In this document: positions 16,464-25,302 of the stretch, one piece after another | Position numbering within the stretch: position 1 is the first letter of the stretch | Layout: the number at the start of each line of letters is the position of its first letter | IMG/VR virus record: IMGVR_UViG_3300040751_001413 | Location: 1-36,362 of that record | Reading direction: 5' to 3' (one strand) | Length of the DNA: 36,362 nt | Origin: a virus | Translations under genes and position numbers: made by a program | The notes under the pieces: model-generated | What the model was told of the DNA's origin: nothing | The model's database searches: none | Seen by the model: only the letters and a program-made list of their open reading frames with translations

Positions 16464-17956
16464 TGAGTAGTATTATTGAGTTAGGTATTGTCGATGATAA
16501 TATAGACCCTAAAGGGTTTGGTAGGATACGTATAAAACTTACTGACCCAACAGGACCTATAGAAAAATCTGAGACCTATGAACCATGGGACGAAAAAGAT
16601 CCATTCATTGCATTACCATTTCTACCAAACAACTTAAATTTTATCCCGCAAAAAGGTCAGACTGTTAAAATCATAACATATGATAGTGACAACAAATTGA
16701 TCAATAGGGAGTATATCCCCGGTCCGTTTACTACGGTTCATGATTATAATAGTCAAACAAACGCCAGGCAAGTAGAAGACACCACATATGGTGGTAACGT
16801 AAAGAAATCAAATGATATTTTCAGTTCAAATGGTGATTATAACCAAAAGAAATCAATTGGATCATTATCCAAGTTAAGTGATTTTGCAATCTATGGTCAA
16901 TATGGTTCTGACGTTTTATTCACTGAAAATGGTGTAACACTTAGGGGTGGTAAACTTCAGTCTAAAGAAAATGCATCCGACAAGGAAAGATCTGAGATAC
17001 TTAGTTACCCCGTTTTAGCGGAAAAAAGATCCATTCTAACACTTAAGAAATTTGGTACAAAACAAAAGTATGTTGAGGTAGAGGTGGAGGAAACCACAAT
17101 ACCGAGTAAAAAACTTTCATACATTGTTGAATATGATGTAGATCTTAACCCCAATGCCCAAAACTATAAGATAGATTGGTATGTATATGAAGTTAAAAAG
17201 ATTTTTGGGGACACATTCAATACGAGAGTTTTTAATAACAATACGGCACAGGATTTAACTGCATATTCGGATAAAATAAAGTTGTTGAATATTGAAAATG
17301 ACACTACTTCACCCACATTTTCACAAACAGTTACCTCATATGAATTGGCATATGTTACAGTAAGAAATACAATTTGTGAATTGAACTCCGAAGGACTTAG
17401 AAAATTCGACTTAAGATTACCTAAGATAACATTACAACCATTCTATTATCGACCTGTATTAACACTGAAAGATGAGGACTTCTTATCTAAAATTAAACCC
17501 GGGTGTTTTAATAATTCAACAAGTGGACATGGTTTGGTTTTTAGTATTAATGAACCTCAACCTAAACCTAAAACTGTAAAAAAGAAAGAAAAGACACTTA
17601 AGACCGAATCTAATAGTCTTGAACAGTCTTTCAGTGCGTTATCGTCGGATAAAATTTATTTAATATCGAGTGATACAAATGAAGTGGGGTCGAAGTCGGT
17701 ACCATTCAATAAATTAGACAAGTACGAGTATACTCAAGAAGACCTACTAACACGAATAGAACCAAACACCTACTCAACTGTAAGAGGTGAAACATTATTA
17801 GAGTACTTAGATATATTAACAAGAGTTATCGCGGGCCATGCACATAATCCCGCAAAACCCATGGTAAAGAATGGGTACCCTGATTGGGACAAATTGGTAG
17901 AGTTAAGGAAGACATTAGAAAATGATATCTTAAATAAATCGATTAGAATAAACTAA
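16463..17956 (+). CDS. Baseplate hub/spike-like protein with gp5-type OB domain
   Basis: A 497-residue protein. Residues about 5-95 resemble the OB-fold domain at the start of T4 gp5 and VgrG-type spike proteins: LGIVDDNIDPKGFGRIRIKL, an EPWDEKDPFIALPFLP segment, GQTVKIITYD and INREYIPGP. No lysozyme domain follows, unlike T4 gp5. The C-terminus has STVRGETLLEYLDILTRVIA then GHAHNPAKP, a pattern I associate with phage baseplate proteins. The centre (about 200-420) is beta-rich with a Lys-rich insertion around 368-380. Likely a piece of the baseplate central hub or spike; the exact position in the baseplate is not determined. Confidence 0.7.
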   Translation: MSSIIELGIVDDNIDPKGFGRIRIKLTDPTGPIEKSETYEPWDEKDPFIALPFLPNNLNFIPQKGQTVKIITYDSDNKLINREYIPGPFTTVHDYNSQTNARQVEDTTYGGNVKKSNDIFSSNGDYNQKKSIGSLSKLSDFAIYGQYGSDVLFTENGVTLRGGKLQSKENASDKERSEILSYPVLAEKRSILTLKKFGTKQKYVEVEVEETTIPSKKLSYIVEYDVDLNPNAQNYKIDWYVYEVKKIFGDTFNTRVFNNNTAQDLTAYSDKIKLLNIENDTTSPTFSQTVTSYELAYVTVRNTICELNSEGLRKFDLRLPKITLQPFYYRPVLTLKDEDFLSKIKPGCFNNSTSGHGLVFSINEPQPKPKTVKKKEKTLKTESNSLEQSFSALSSDKIYLISSDTNEVGSKSVPFNKLDKYEYTQEDLLTRIEPNTYSTVRGETLLEYLDILTRVIAGHAHNPAKPMVKNGYPDWDKLVELRKTLENDILNKSIRIN

Positions 17957-17960
17957 GAGA

Positions 17961-17968
17961 TATTTATA
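17961..17968 (+). promoter_or_regulatory. TATTTATA late-promoter-like element
   Basis: TATTTATA 18 bases before the ATG at 17987, in the 30-base gap after the baseplate gene. Confidence 0.62.
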
Positions 17969-17986
17969 TAAGAAAGCAAAGTTAAG

Positions 17987-19360
17987 ATGTCATACTATCG
18001 TTCATATTTTGAGAAAAATAATACCATTATAAAGGGTATGAAGGTGAATACCTCTAAAAACCCTACATGTGAGATTTTCTATGGTTCAGGATTTTCCAAA
18101 TTCATATTCAAAGTTGATTTAGACCCACTAAAAGAAAAAATCGATGGTGGTGATTATGTATTGGACAACGACACAAAACACACCCTCCATATGACTAACA
18201 CCATTTTTGGTGATGAGACTTTCTTAGGGGCAAAAAGAGGATCCGGCAGGGAAAGAACAACGTCTTTTAAATTGGTTGTATTTCAAATACCCGAATATTG
18301 GGACGAAGGTGTTGGTTTTGATTATGAAGATTCGGGATATGATTATACCACAGGTAACAACACATTTGATATAAGACCTTCGAATTGGTTTATGAGGACT
18401 ACATTAAATTCATGGACCGCGGAGGGGATATATTCAAATAACCCTGTGATAGTTGCCGAACAAAATTTCGATAATGGAGATGAGGATTTACATGCAGACA
18501 TCACCGATTACGTTAATGATATACTCACAGGAAACACAACAAATTACGGTTTGGGGGTTGCATTTGACCCACTATACGAAGATTTAACTTCTGAAGTAGA
18601 TCAATCGGTAGCGTTTTTTACTAAGTACACTCAAACCTTCTTTGAACCATACATTGAAAGTGTTTTTGATGATAGGATTGTAGATGATAGAGAAAATTTC
18701 ATTGAAAAAACAGATCAAAACCTATTTCTATACGTAAATAAAGAAACTAACTTCTTTGATCTCGATAACCTACCAACGGTAGACATTCTTGATTCTACTA
18801 AGACACCCATAACAGGTTTAACCGATCTTATCGTTGAGAAAGTCAGAAAAGGAGTATACAGAGTAACCTTTGGTATCGATGGTTTAATATGTGATGGTAA
18901 AAAATTCTTTTACGATGTATGGAAAGGGATTTCTGTGGAGAATAACTCATTCCCCGACATCACTCAAAAGTTTGTCCCTAAACCCTACTCCTCTAAGTTT
19001 TCGATAGGTGAAAACCAAAAAGAAGTGAACAAATACGTTGTTCAATATTCAGGCATCAAACAAAACGAAAAGATAAAATCAGGAGAAACGAGAAAGGTTT
19101 CTGTAATGTTCAGAACCATCTCAAAATCCACAAACGAACTTTTTGATGAGGTATTCTATAGAATATACATAAAAGAGGGTCACACCAACGTTAATGTTTT
19201 TGATTGGACTTATTTAGATGTTACTAATGAGAATAGTTTTATGTTGGATACATCAATCCTTATTCCAAGAGAATATTATGTGGAGATAAAAGGTGTTAAA
19301 CATAATGAGGAGATTTCATACCCTGAGGTTATAAAATTTGAAATTGTCTCAGAGAAATAA
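17987..19360 (+). CDS. Virion structural protein, DNRLRE-like module
   Basis: A 457-residue beta-rich protein with many aromatic and Asn/Asp residues. The part DLHADITDYVNDILTGNTTNYGLGV (read in two pieces around residues 166-190) with a preceding SNWFMRTTLNSWTAEGIY resembles DNRLRE-type carbohydrate-associated modules. The C-terminal third looks like two immunoglobulin-like strands sets (KVSVMFRTISKS, REYYVEIKGVKH). This fits a fibre, baseplate-wedge or other surface virion protein. A TATTTATA element lies 18 bases upstream. The family match is by pattern only. Confidence 0.6.
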   Translation: MSYYRSYFEKNNTIIKGMKVNTSKNPTCEIFYGSGFSKFIFKVDLDPLKEKIDGGDYVLDNDTKHTLHMTNTIFGDETFLGAKRGSGRERTTSFKLVVFQIPEYWDEGVGFDYEDSGYDYTTGNNTFDIRPSNWFMRTTLNSWTAEGIYSNNPVIVAEQNFDNGDEDLHADITDYVNDILTGNTTNYGLGVAFDPLYEDLTSEVDQSVAFFTKYTQTFFEPYIESVFDDRIVDDRENFIEKTDQNLFLYVNKETNFFDLDNLPTVDILDSTKTPITGLTDLIVEKVRKGVYRVTFGIDGLICDGKKFFYDVWKGISVENNSFPDITQKFVPKPYSSKFSIGENQKEVNKYVVQYSGIKQNEKIKSGETRKVSVMFRTISKSTNELFDEVFYRIYIKEGHTNVNVFDWTYLDVTNENSFMLDTSILIPREYYVEIKGVKHNEEISYPEVIKFEIVSEK

Positions 19361-19362
19361 AC

Positions 19363-19370
19363 TATTTATT
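19363..19370 (+). promoter_or_regulatory. TATTTATT late-promoter-like element
   Basis: TATTTATT three bases before the ATG at 19374. The entire gap after the previous gene is 13 bases and consists mostly of this element. Confidence 0.6.
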
Positions 19371-19373
19371 GAT

Positions 19374-19808
19374 ATGAAGAAACTAAAAGACGTTATTAAA
19401 AAACATTTAAAGAATCTACAAGAAGAAAGAACTGAAAACTATATGTTCTTCAGTAATTTAAAACAAATTCAAAGACAGTGTCAAATTCTTTTAGATTTAG
19501 ATCCTATGGTTATTGAAGATATTCTTCAAAACGGTCATGATTGGGCCGATGATCATATTACCGTCGCAAAAGAAAACGTAGATCAAGTAATGGATTTCTT
19601 GATGAACGAAACTAAAGACGAGTTACACGAAGGAAAGAAAAAATCAAATAAACTATGTTCAAGAGGTATTTCTGCCGCTAAGTCGAAATTTGATGTTTAC
19701 CCATCAGCATATGCCAACGGTTATGCGGTACAGGTATGTAAAGGTAAAATCAAAGGATTAGATGGTAAGAAAAAATGTTCAGGTTCTTACTGTAAAAAGA
19801 AGAAGTAA
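19374..19808 (+). CDS. Cys-rich phage protein with VYPSAYANGYA motif
   Basis: A 144-residue protein. I place the start at the ATG at 19374, not at an upstream in-frame TTG inside the previous gene. The N-terminus MKKLKDVIKKHLKNLQEE is an amphipathic helix ending LQE, a capsid-targeting-like signal. The C-terminal half has KLCSRGISAAKSKFDVYPS and AYANGYAVQVCKGKIKG, then CSGSYCKKKK. This Cys/Lys-rich VYPSAYANG motif recurs in T4-like marine phages in my memory; its function is unknown. It is coupled by TAATG to the next gene, which has related Cys-rich modules. Confidence 0.7.
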   Translation: MKKLKDVIKKHLKNLQEERTENYMFFSNLKQIQRQCQILLDLDPMVIEDILQNGHDWADDHITVAKENVDQVMDFLMNETKDELHEGKKKSNKLCSRGISAAKSKFDVYPSAYANGYAVQVCKGKIKGLDGKKKCSGSYCKKKK

Positions 19809-20905
19809 TGAAAGTACAATGTAAAGGTTGTGATTGGAATTGGGAATTATCTGATGGGGGTAATGATCCATATGTGTGCCATAAATGTGGTAAAGACAAT
19901 ACAGACGATTACATTAAAAAAATACGAATTAGTAAAGAAGACCAAAAATATATAGAAGAGTGTCTCGCAAGTGGTGAAGTTCTTAAGGAAGATTTAGGTC
20001 GTTGGTTTAAAGAGAAGTGGGTTGACGTATCAAGGAAGATTGATGGTAAACACCCACCATGTGGACGTAAGGATGCGGACGGTGATAAATCAAGAAAGGG
20101 GTACCCAAAATGTAGACCCTCTAAAAAGGTTTCTAAAGAAACCCCAAAAACAACATCCTCTTATAGTAAGAAAGAAAAAAGAAAAATGACACGTCAAAAA
20201 AGACGTGCCGAGAGAAAAAGCAATAAAAAAGGTAAGGGTAATACCCCAACCTATACAAGTATTGATGAGAATAAAATTATTTCATTAGTGTTTAATAACA
20301 TAGGTGTTAAATCATTAGATTTAAATTATCCAACTTTAAAAACAATAAATGAATCTAAGGTTTCTTTAAGTGAGGGATTAAATTATCATTTAGAGAATAA
20401 ATTACCCATCGTAGAGAACGTATATAGGATCTATTCTAAAGAGTTTTTTGAACTTTATAATGAAGTACGTCAGTTACATGAAGAAAACGTCTTAGAAGTC
20501 ACCGGAGTAGACCTACAGTTAATTCAAACTGATTTAGGTCGAACAGGTGTTTATGAAGGTGAAGAAGTTTATTTAGACATCCCATTTGTAGAGAATGAAG
20601 AAGAATATTTAGTTGAAGCAAAGTATCGTGGTAGAAATGTTAAACTAAATAAACCATTTAGAACCCCCGGTGGACCAAAGAAATTTGCGGTATACGTAAA
20701 GAACCCTAAAACAGGTAACATTAAAAAGGTGACCTTTGGTGATCCTAATTTAAGGGTTAGAAATAATAATAAATCTGCCGCAAAATCATTTAGGGCGAGA
20801 CACAACTGTAAGGATAAAAAAGACCGTACTAAAGCGGGATATTGGAGTTGTAATATTTCTCGTTATAGAAAGGCATTAGGTATTAAATCTTCAAATCCTT
20901 GGTAA
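19808..20905 (+). CDS. Modular Zn-ribbon and Cys/Arg-rich phage protein
   Basis: A 365-residue mosaic. Residues 1-30 form a zinc-ribbon with Cys5, Cys8, Cys24 and Cys27. Then comes RWFKEKWVDVSRKIDGKHPP followed by CGRKDADG and GYPKCRPS, a small module seen in phage and bacterial proteins (DUF5872-like). A basic linker (about 105-145) and a helical acidic part (about 150-255) follow. The C-terminal 80 residues have KFAVYVKNPKTGNIKKVTFG, SFRARHNCKDKKDRTKAGYW and SC, a module I have seen attached to head-maturation proteins of marine T4-like phages. It probably binds metal and nucleic acid. A packaged or virion role is inference. Confidence 0.65.
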   Translation: MKVQCKGCDWNWELSDGGNDPYVCHKCGKDNTDDYIKKIRISKEDQKYIEECLASGEVLKEDLGRWFKEKWVDVSRKIDGKHPPCGRKDADGDKSRKGYPKCRPSKKVSKETPKTTSSYSKKEKRKMTRQKRRAERKSNKKGKGNTPTYTSIDENKIISLVFNNIGVKSLDLNYPTLKTINESKVSLSEGLNYHLENKLPIVENVYRIYSKEFFELYNEVRQLHEENVLEVTGVDLQLIQTDLGRTGVYEGEEVYLDIPFVENEEEYLVEAKYRGRNVKLNKPFRTPGGPKKFAVYVKNPKTGNIKKVTFGDPNLRVRNNNKSAAKSFRARHNCKDKKDRTKAGYWSCNISRYRKALGIKSSNPW

Positions 20906-20906
20906 T

Positions 20907-21410
20907 ATGTCCTTAAAGTTTTTAGACATTCTTAGAGAATGGAACGATCCTGCTGATTATCCCGACCCATCAGGCGAAAGTTTCGTCGATCCTGAATACA
21001 ATGATATAGAAATTGAGTTCTCACTTATTAAGTATGATCGTGAGACCGGGTTATTTATTACACAACACATCGAAACGAAAAAATATTATCTCTCCCATAC
21101 AGATGGTGTAGACCATGATCTTTATCAGGCCGACACATACTCTTATTCGGATTATGATGAGGATGGTCCCTACACGTATGATGAAATTGATAAGGATAAT
21201 GCGGAAATGACCATAGATAGTTTATTAATGCACGCAACCATCGCACATCAGGAAGATGATATTGGTGTAGATTTCGACGAATGGGAAAGTGGTCGAGGTA
21301 TATGTTTAGTTGATAATATATTATTAAGGGGTCTATACCTGAACGATAAAGAGACATTCACTAACGTCACTGAGATGTTAAAGAATTATAATAGAGAAAA
21401 ACGAAAATAA
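20907..21410 (+). CDS. Acidic phage protein, function unknown
   Basis: A 167-residue very acidic protein rich in Asp, Tyr and Glu (for example YSYSDYDEDGPYTYDEIDKD). The first 11 residues (MSLKFLDILRE) form an amphipathic helix ending LRE, so it could be another capsid-targeted protein. The start is one base after the stop of the Zn-ribbon gene. No family recognised. Strong negative charge might indicate DNA mimicry or binding of basic partners, which is speculation. Confidence 0.6.
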   Translation: MSLKFLDILREWNDPADYPDPSGESFVDPEYNDIEIEFSLIKYDRETGLFITQHIETKKYYLSHTDGVDHDLYQADTYSYSDYDEDGPYTYDEIDKDNAEMTIDSLLMHATIAHQEDDIGVDFDEWESGRGICLVDNILLRGLYLNDKETFTNVTEMLKNYNREKRK

Positions 21411-21411
21411 G

Positions 21412-21720
21412 ATGGAAGAGAAGTTACCCTTCAGAGAAGTCCTTTCATCAACCTACAGTATTCGTACTTTCCCACCCGACACCAAAGAAACTGACCTTAA
21501 GTGGCATTTTGATAACGAGGATAGGGAAATCACTTTCTTACACAATACCGATTGGAAATTTCAAATGGATAATCAATTACCTATTGACATACACGAAGGT
21601 ATGGTGATTAATATTCCCGAAGGTGAATACCATAGAATTATTAAAGGTAGTGGGGAGTTAAAAGTTAAAGTTAGAAAACTTAATAAAACTCGACTTCTAC
21701 CCCACACTCAGAAAACATAA
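21412..21720 (+). CDS. Cupin-like small protein
   Basis: A 102-residue protein with a single cupin-like beta-barrel pattern: LKWHFDNEDREITFLHNTDW, then FQMDNQLPIDIHEGMVINIP and GEYHRIIKGSGELKVKVRKL. The second cupin motif PxGxxHR appears as PEGEYHR; the first metal-binding motif is incomplete. Small cupins occur in many phages without known role; sugar or metal binding is typical of the fold. Its last 41 bases overlap the 3' end of the dCMP deaminase gene on the other strand. Confidence 0.6.
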   Translation: MEEKLPFREVLSSTYSIRTFPPDTKETDLKWHFDNEDREITFLHNTDWKFQMDNQLPIDIHEGMVINIPEGEYHRIIKGSGELKVKVRKLNKTRLLPHTQKT

Positions 21721-22120
21721 GTAAAGATCTTTCCTGTTGTTCTACCCATTTTTCTTTATTCTTGGTGGTACAATTTTCTTTACACACTACTTTCTTCACA
21801 CCCGCCTGTATCAGACCACGGGCACAATCCATACACGGTAACCCTGAAGTTAAATAGACTGTGGATCTTTTAAGTGAAACCCCTATACGTGCGGCATTAT
21901 AAATTGCGTTTCTTTCGGCATGTTCAAACCAAAAATATTTTTCAGGTCTTTCCTGTCTTTCATCTAAAGAGTCGTTTAAACCTCTTGGGAACGAATTATA
22001 CCCCGTTGTGAGTATCTCTTTATCTTCACCCACAATTACCGCACCTATTTGTGTGTTAATGTCTTTAGACTTCTCTTTTACTTGTTCCGCAATACTGATA
22101 AAATATTCTTTCCACTCCAT
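21680..22120 (-). CDS. dCMP/deoxycytidylate deaminase
   Basis: A 146-residue zinc enzyme that turns dCMP into dUMP, the precursor of dTMP. The catalytic HAE (67-69, in FEHAERNAIYNAA) and the zinc ligands PCMDC (95-99) are present, along with the N-terminal NTQIGAVIVG and GYNSFPRG motifs. The length is normal for phage enzymes. A strong terminator just upstream separates it from the capsid gene, and an AT element ends one base before its ATG, so it is a unit of its own. It works with the dUTPase at 9173-9793. The last 41 bases overlap the convergent cupin-like gene. Confidence 0.92.
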   Translation of the reverse strand: MEWKEYFISIAEQVKEKSKDINTQIGAVIVGEDKEILTTGYNSFPRGLNDSLDERQERPEKYFWFEHAERNAIYNAARIGVSLKRSTVYLTSGLPCMDCARGLIQAGVKKVVCKENCTTKNKEKWVEQQERSLLMFSECGVEVEFY

Positions 22121-22121
22121 A

Positions 22122-22132
22122 TTAAAATATAC
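22122..22132 (-). promoter_or_regulatory. TATATTTT-type element before dCMP deaminase
   Basis: GTATATTTTAA on the minus strand, one base before the ATG and downstream of the capsid-gene terminator. It shares TATATTTTAATATG exactly with the start of the gene at 10546. Confidence 0.4.
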
Positions 22133-22147
22133 GTAAAATATGGGAAT

Positions 22148-22176
22148 AAAAAAAGGGGATCGAATCGACCCCCTTT
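22148..22176 (-). terminator. Rho-independent terminator after major capsid gene
   Basis: On the minus strand AAAGGGG pairs with CCCCTTT, with an inner TCG/CGA helix, one mismatch and a three-base loop, followed by a run of seven T. It lies about 30 bases after the stop of the capsid gene. Confidence 0.85.
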
Positions 22177-22204
22177 AGTGTTATAATAGAAATTTTAAGA
22201 AATA

Positions 22205-23926
22205 TTATCTTAAAGTATCTAAGTTGAATGTTTGTAGACCCGCTACGTTAATTACACCAAAGTATCTGTTGTTGACCATCTTCTTAGCGTATCTCGTCAT
22301 GATACCTTTGATCGGTGTAAAGTTGAATGGGTTATACATAGTAGGAGTAAGTTGTAATGGTACGTATGGTGCGTAAATGTAACCAGCGTCCAATAATGAC
22401 TTACCTTTGTGTCCTACTAAGATCTTACCTGCAGGGAAGTAAGGATCTCTATACACTTGATATCTTCCCGCTAAAGTACCAACTTTCTCAATACCCATGT
22501 TGTACTGATCTTGTTCTGCACCTGCGTTAGATACGTGGAAGTACTCAAGGTCATCGAATACTGCTGAAACTTCAGAAGAAACAACGATCCAATTGGCACC
22601 ACCTCTTAGTGTAGTTTTATGGATTTGAGCCGATAATTGGTTAATTTTAGTAATTAACGTTTGGTTCCAATCCTTTTGAGTGTAACCTTGTAATGTTGCG
22701 TTGTTCGCTCCACCATATTTCCACTCATTGTAGTCCCACTTTAAGTTCCAAGCTGCACCTTTTCTTAAGTCTCTTAAGATTTCTCTATCCACCTCAGCCG
22801 CGATTTGCTCAGATAACAATGCTGTTAACTCAGCCTCAGCGTCAATGTTGTGGAATGCAGATACATCCTGAGCCAATTCAGGAGACCAGCTCGCTCTTAG
22901 TTTTCTTTCAGTTACCGATACAGTTACTGACTCTAAGTCAAAAGTAACCTCACCGATCTCATCTTCGAATTCTAAAGATGCGTATTGTCTGTAAGTTAGA
23001 GCGAAATCAGATGCCGCTTCAGTACCTGCTGCACTGAATTTTGAATAACCTGTTGATCCGTAAGTCTCAACATCTACATTTAGGTACATAACACCATTCT
23101 TATCTACGATGTCAGGATAAGTACCTGTAACACCGGCTTTTCTACTACCGTATTCTACGATACCTGAACCGTACTTCTGAGTTACAACGTTAAATGGTAA
23201 TTTAGCTCCACTGTTAATGTCTGCGTGTTTGATCTCTAAAGACGCTAAGAACTCTTCAGTGTCCATTTCGTTACCGTTAGGTCCAACAATTTTACCTGAA
23301 CCTGAGTTAGTAAATCCACTAACTTTTACGATAATAGATGAATAATCACCTACAGCGATAGTCGTCGCATCAGTTGCCTCACCATCAGCAAATGTTACTA
23401 CTGAAACACCTGTTAATGACTGTTCAGTATAGTTACCTTTAGAGTAGTCATATAGACCTTCACCTGCGTCATCACTTTCTTCATAGAATCTATCGTAAAG
23501 GTTTGTACCACCCGCACCATAGTTTGCACTTGAAGGAGAACTTGCACTTGGAGAACCAAATGGCTCAGAGTGAGTACCACCTGATGTTCTTTCTTGAATT
23601 TTAGGTACAAAGTAGAATAGTTTACCAATTGGTAAGTTCATAGCTTGTACAGAAACGATATCGTTTGCCAATAATTTAGAGAATACTCTTCTAATAATTG
23701 GAAAAACAACTGTTTCGAATGAACCTGATGCGTCAGACACAGCAGCTTCGTTAATTAGATAAGACGCTTGGTTTTCATATAACTGAGCGATGTTATCTTT
23801 TTGATGTCCATTAAGTCCCTCTAAGAAACCTAAGTCATCCCATTTTTTGATGGTATCTTCCTTGATAACTCTTAGGTGTTTTAACCCGATGTTACCAACC
23901 ATACCACTTTCTAATAATGCTCCCAT
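22205..23926 (-). CDS. Major capsid protein (T4 gp23-like)
   Basis: A 573-residue T4-type capsid protein, somewhat longer than T4 gp23. The N-terminal shell segment has FETVVFPIIRRVFSKLLAND and VSVQAMNLPIGKLFYFVPK; the C-terminus has YAPYVPLQLTPTMYNPFNFT and KGIMTRYAKKMVNNRYFGVI, all gp23 hallmarks. The middle (about 120-300) is a Gly/Ser/Thr-rich insertion. YLINE followed by AAVSD (residues 56-65) fits a gp21-type cleavage site after Glu60, close to the position where T4 gp23 is cut. It lies 33 bases after the scaffold gene with no TATTTATA of its own and ends at a strong terminator, so it is probably co-transcribed with the scaffold. Confidence 0.95.
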   Translation of the reverse strand: MGALLESGMVGNIGLKHLRVIKEDTIKKWDDLGFLEGLNGHQKDNIAQLYENQASYLINEAAVSDASGSFETVVFPIIRRVFSKLLANDIVSVQAMNLPIGKLFYFVPKIQERTSGGTHSEPFGSPSASSPSSANYGAGGTNLYDRFYEESDDAGEGLYDYSKGNYTEQSLTGVSVVTFADGEATDATTIAVGDYSSIIVKVSGFTNSGSGKIVGPNGNEMDTEEFLASLEIKHADINSGAKLPFNVVTQKYGSGIVEYGSRKAGVTGTYPDIVDKNGVMYLNVDVETYGSTGYSKFSAAGTEAASDFALTYRQYASLEFEDEIGEVTFDLESVTVSVTERKLRASWSPELAQDVSAFHNIDAEAELTALLSEQIAAEVDREILRDLRKGAAWNLKWDYNEWKYGGANNATLQGYTQKDWNQTLITKINQLSAQIHKTTLRGGANWIVVSSEVSAVFDDLEYFHVSNAGAEQDQYNMGIEKVGTLAGRYQVYRDPYFPAGKILVGHKGKSLLDAGYIYAPYVPLQLTPTMYNPFNFTPIKGIMTRYAKKMVNNRYFGVINVAGLQTFNLDTLR

Positions 23927-23959
23927 TTTAAATTTGAGTTTTTTAGTTGTTTATTTTTA

Positions 23960-25282
23960 TTATTTTAATTTTGACATCAAATCCTTCATTCTCTTGAATT
24001 GAGGACTCTCATACGCTTTGGCTTCTGAAAGTACTTCTTGAGATGAAGATGTTGTCGGGGTTGATGCGATCTTATTAACGACCGCTTCAGTAACATTTTT
24101 CTTAGATCCTAACTCACCCGCGATTGTTTTATAGGTTGATTTAGATTCAGTTAAAGATGTGACAGAGTCAAATCTTTGCAAAATGTTTAATTTCTCTTGA
24201 CGAGTAGTAGAATGTTCGGTGAACAATCTCGTAGCGTATGCCAAGTTAGCGTTGAACACTGCAACTTCGTTTAGTTTCTCTTTAAATAGAACTAACGCTT
24301 TCTTGTATTCTGCGTTTCGTTTCTTTAAAGTTTCAACCTCTTCGTTAATTGCACCTGCCTTGTACTTAGTTTTAGACTTAATACCGGCTCTGTCCATACC
24401 ACCTTTGTCACCGTGTACGTTTGATTTAGTTCTTGCCGCTTCATCAACTTCCTCTTCGTGAGAATCGTCCTCTTCAGAGACTTCTTCGGATACTTCTTCT
24501 TCCATATCATCTTCAGATACTTCTTCTTCCATTTCCTCAGATACTTCTTCAGACACTTCTTCGTCGACTTCTTCAGACACATCTTCTAATTCGATTTCAT
24601 AGATTGAGTCGTCATCTTCTTCAGACACTTCTTCTTCCATAGAGTCACCACATTCTTGGCAATCCTCTTCTTCAGATACTTCTTCGTCGTAGCCACCTTC
24701 GTGTGCTTCTTCGTCGTGTCCTTCAGCGACTTCACCCTCTTCGTCATCTAATTTGATGATGTACTCTTCGTCTCCGTCTTCGAGTTCAACGTTATTACCA
24801 TCTCTCTTCACAACGATTCCGTCTTCGTCTCCCATTTTCTTGAAAACTGCTAAGACTTCTTCGTCAGAAGCGTTGGTCATGTCGAGTACGTCCTCATCAT
24901 CTTCCTCATCATCCGCTGCGGGTAATTCTAAATCATCGTCACCATCTAATGATAGTTCGTCAGATTCGTCGTCACCTTCATCGTCTAATTCGGCATCCAT
25001 TTGATCAGGATCCTCGTCATCCGCTGGTTCGTCGTTTATCGAAGCTTCGTCGTCATTTCCTTCCTCGTCATCAAATTGTTCCGAGACCGGCATATCATGT
25101 TCGTCTTCTGTAATAGGAGTTTCGTTACCCTCAACTACCTCTTCTTCCATAGATTCTTTAAGCACTTCGTTTAGTTCTTCCTTCATAGTTGAAGCAAGTA
25201 TACCTTTTGCGTTTGCTTTAACTGCCTCCTCAAGATCTTGTACTTGAAGCAATGCTTGTTCTAAAATGGATTCTTTGCTCAT
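23960..25282 (-). CDS. Acidic prohead scaffold protein (T4 gp22-like)
   Basis: A 440-residue extremely acidic protein. Residues about 45-290 are mostly Asp/Glu, including repeated EEVSEE units; one CQEC pair interrupts this. The C-terminal part (about 300-440) is helical and includes EVETLKKRNAEYKKALVLFK and FNANLAYATRLFTEHSTTRQ, which match the coiled core of T4-like gp22 scaffolds, and it ends FKRMKDLMSKLK. The position between protease and capsid genes is the T4 order. The scaffold forms the prohead core and is later degraded by the gp21 protease. A TATTTATT element lies 20 bases upstream of the ATG. Confidence 0.88.
   Translation of the reverse strand: MSKESILEQALLQVQDLEEAVKANAKGILASTMKEELNEVLKESMEEEVVEGNETPITEDEHDMPVSEQFDDEEGNDDEASINDEPADDEDPDQMDAELDDEGDDESDELSLDGDDDLELPAADDEEDDEDVLDMTNASDEEVLAVFKKMGDEDGIVVKRDGNNVELEDGDEEYIIKLDDEEGEVAEGHDEEAHEGGYDEEVSEEEDCQECGDSMEEEVSEEDDDSIYEIELEDVSEEVDEEVSEEVSEEMEEEVSEDDMEEEVSEEVSEEDDSHEEEVDEAARTKSNVHGDKGGMDRAGIKSKTKYKAGAINEEVETLKKRNAEYKKALVLFKEKLNEVAVFNANLAYATRLFTEHSTTRQEKLNILQRFDSVTSLTESKSTYKTIAGELGSKKNVTEAVVNKIASTPTTSSSQEVLSEAKAYESPQFKRMKDLMSKLK
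24444..24693 (-). repeat. Degenerate EEVSEE-coding repeat in scaffold gene
   Basis: Short-period repeat visible on the plus strand as CTTCTTCAGATACTTCTTC-type units, coding for EEVSEE and EEVDEE. It is low-complexity coding sequence, so reading frames on the opposite strand here are artefacts. Confidence 0.7.
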
Positions 25283-25302
25283 TTTTTTTATATTTGTTTA
25301 TT

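Noticed and set aside
24219-25004. Plus-strand Ser-rich and Leu-rich frames opposite the scaffold gene
   Set aside because: They mirror the acidic Asp/Glu repeats of the scaffold gene, which has clear family features.
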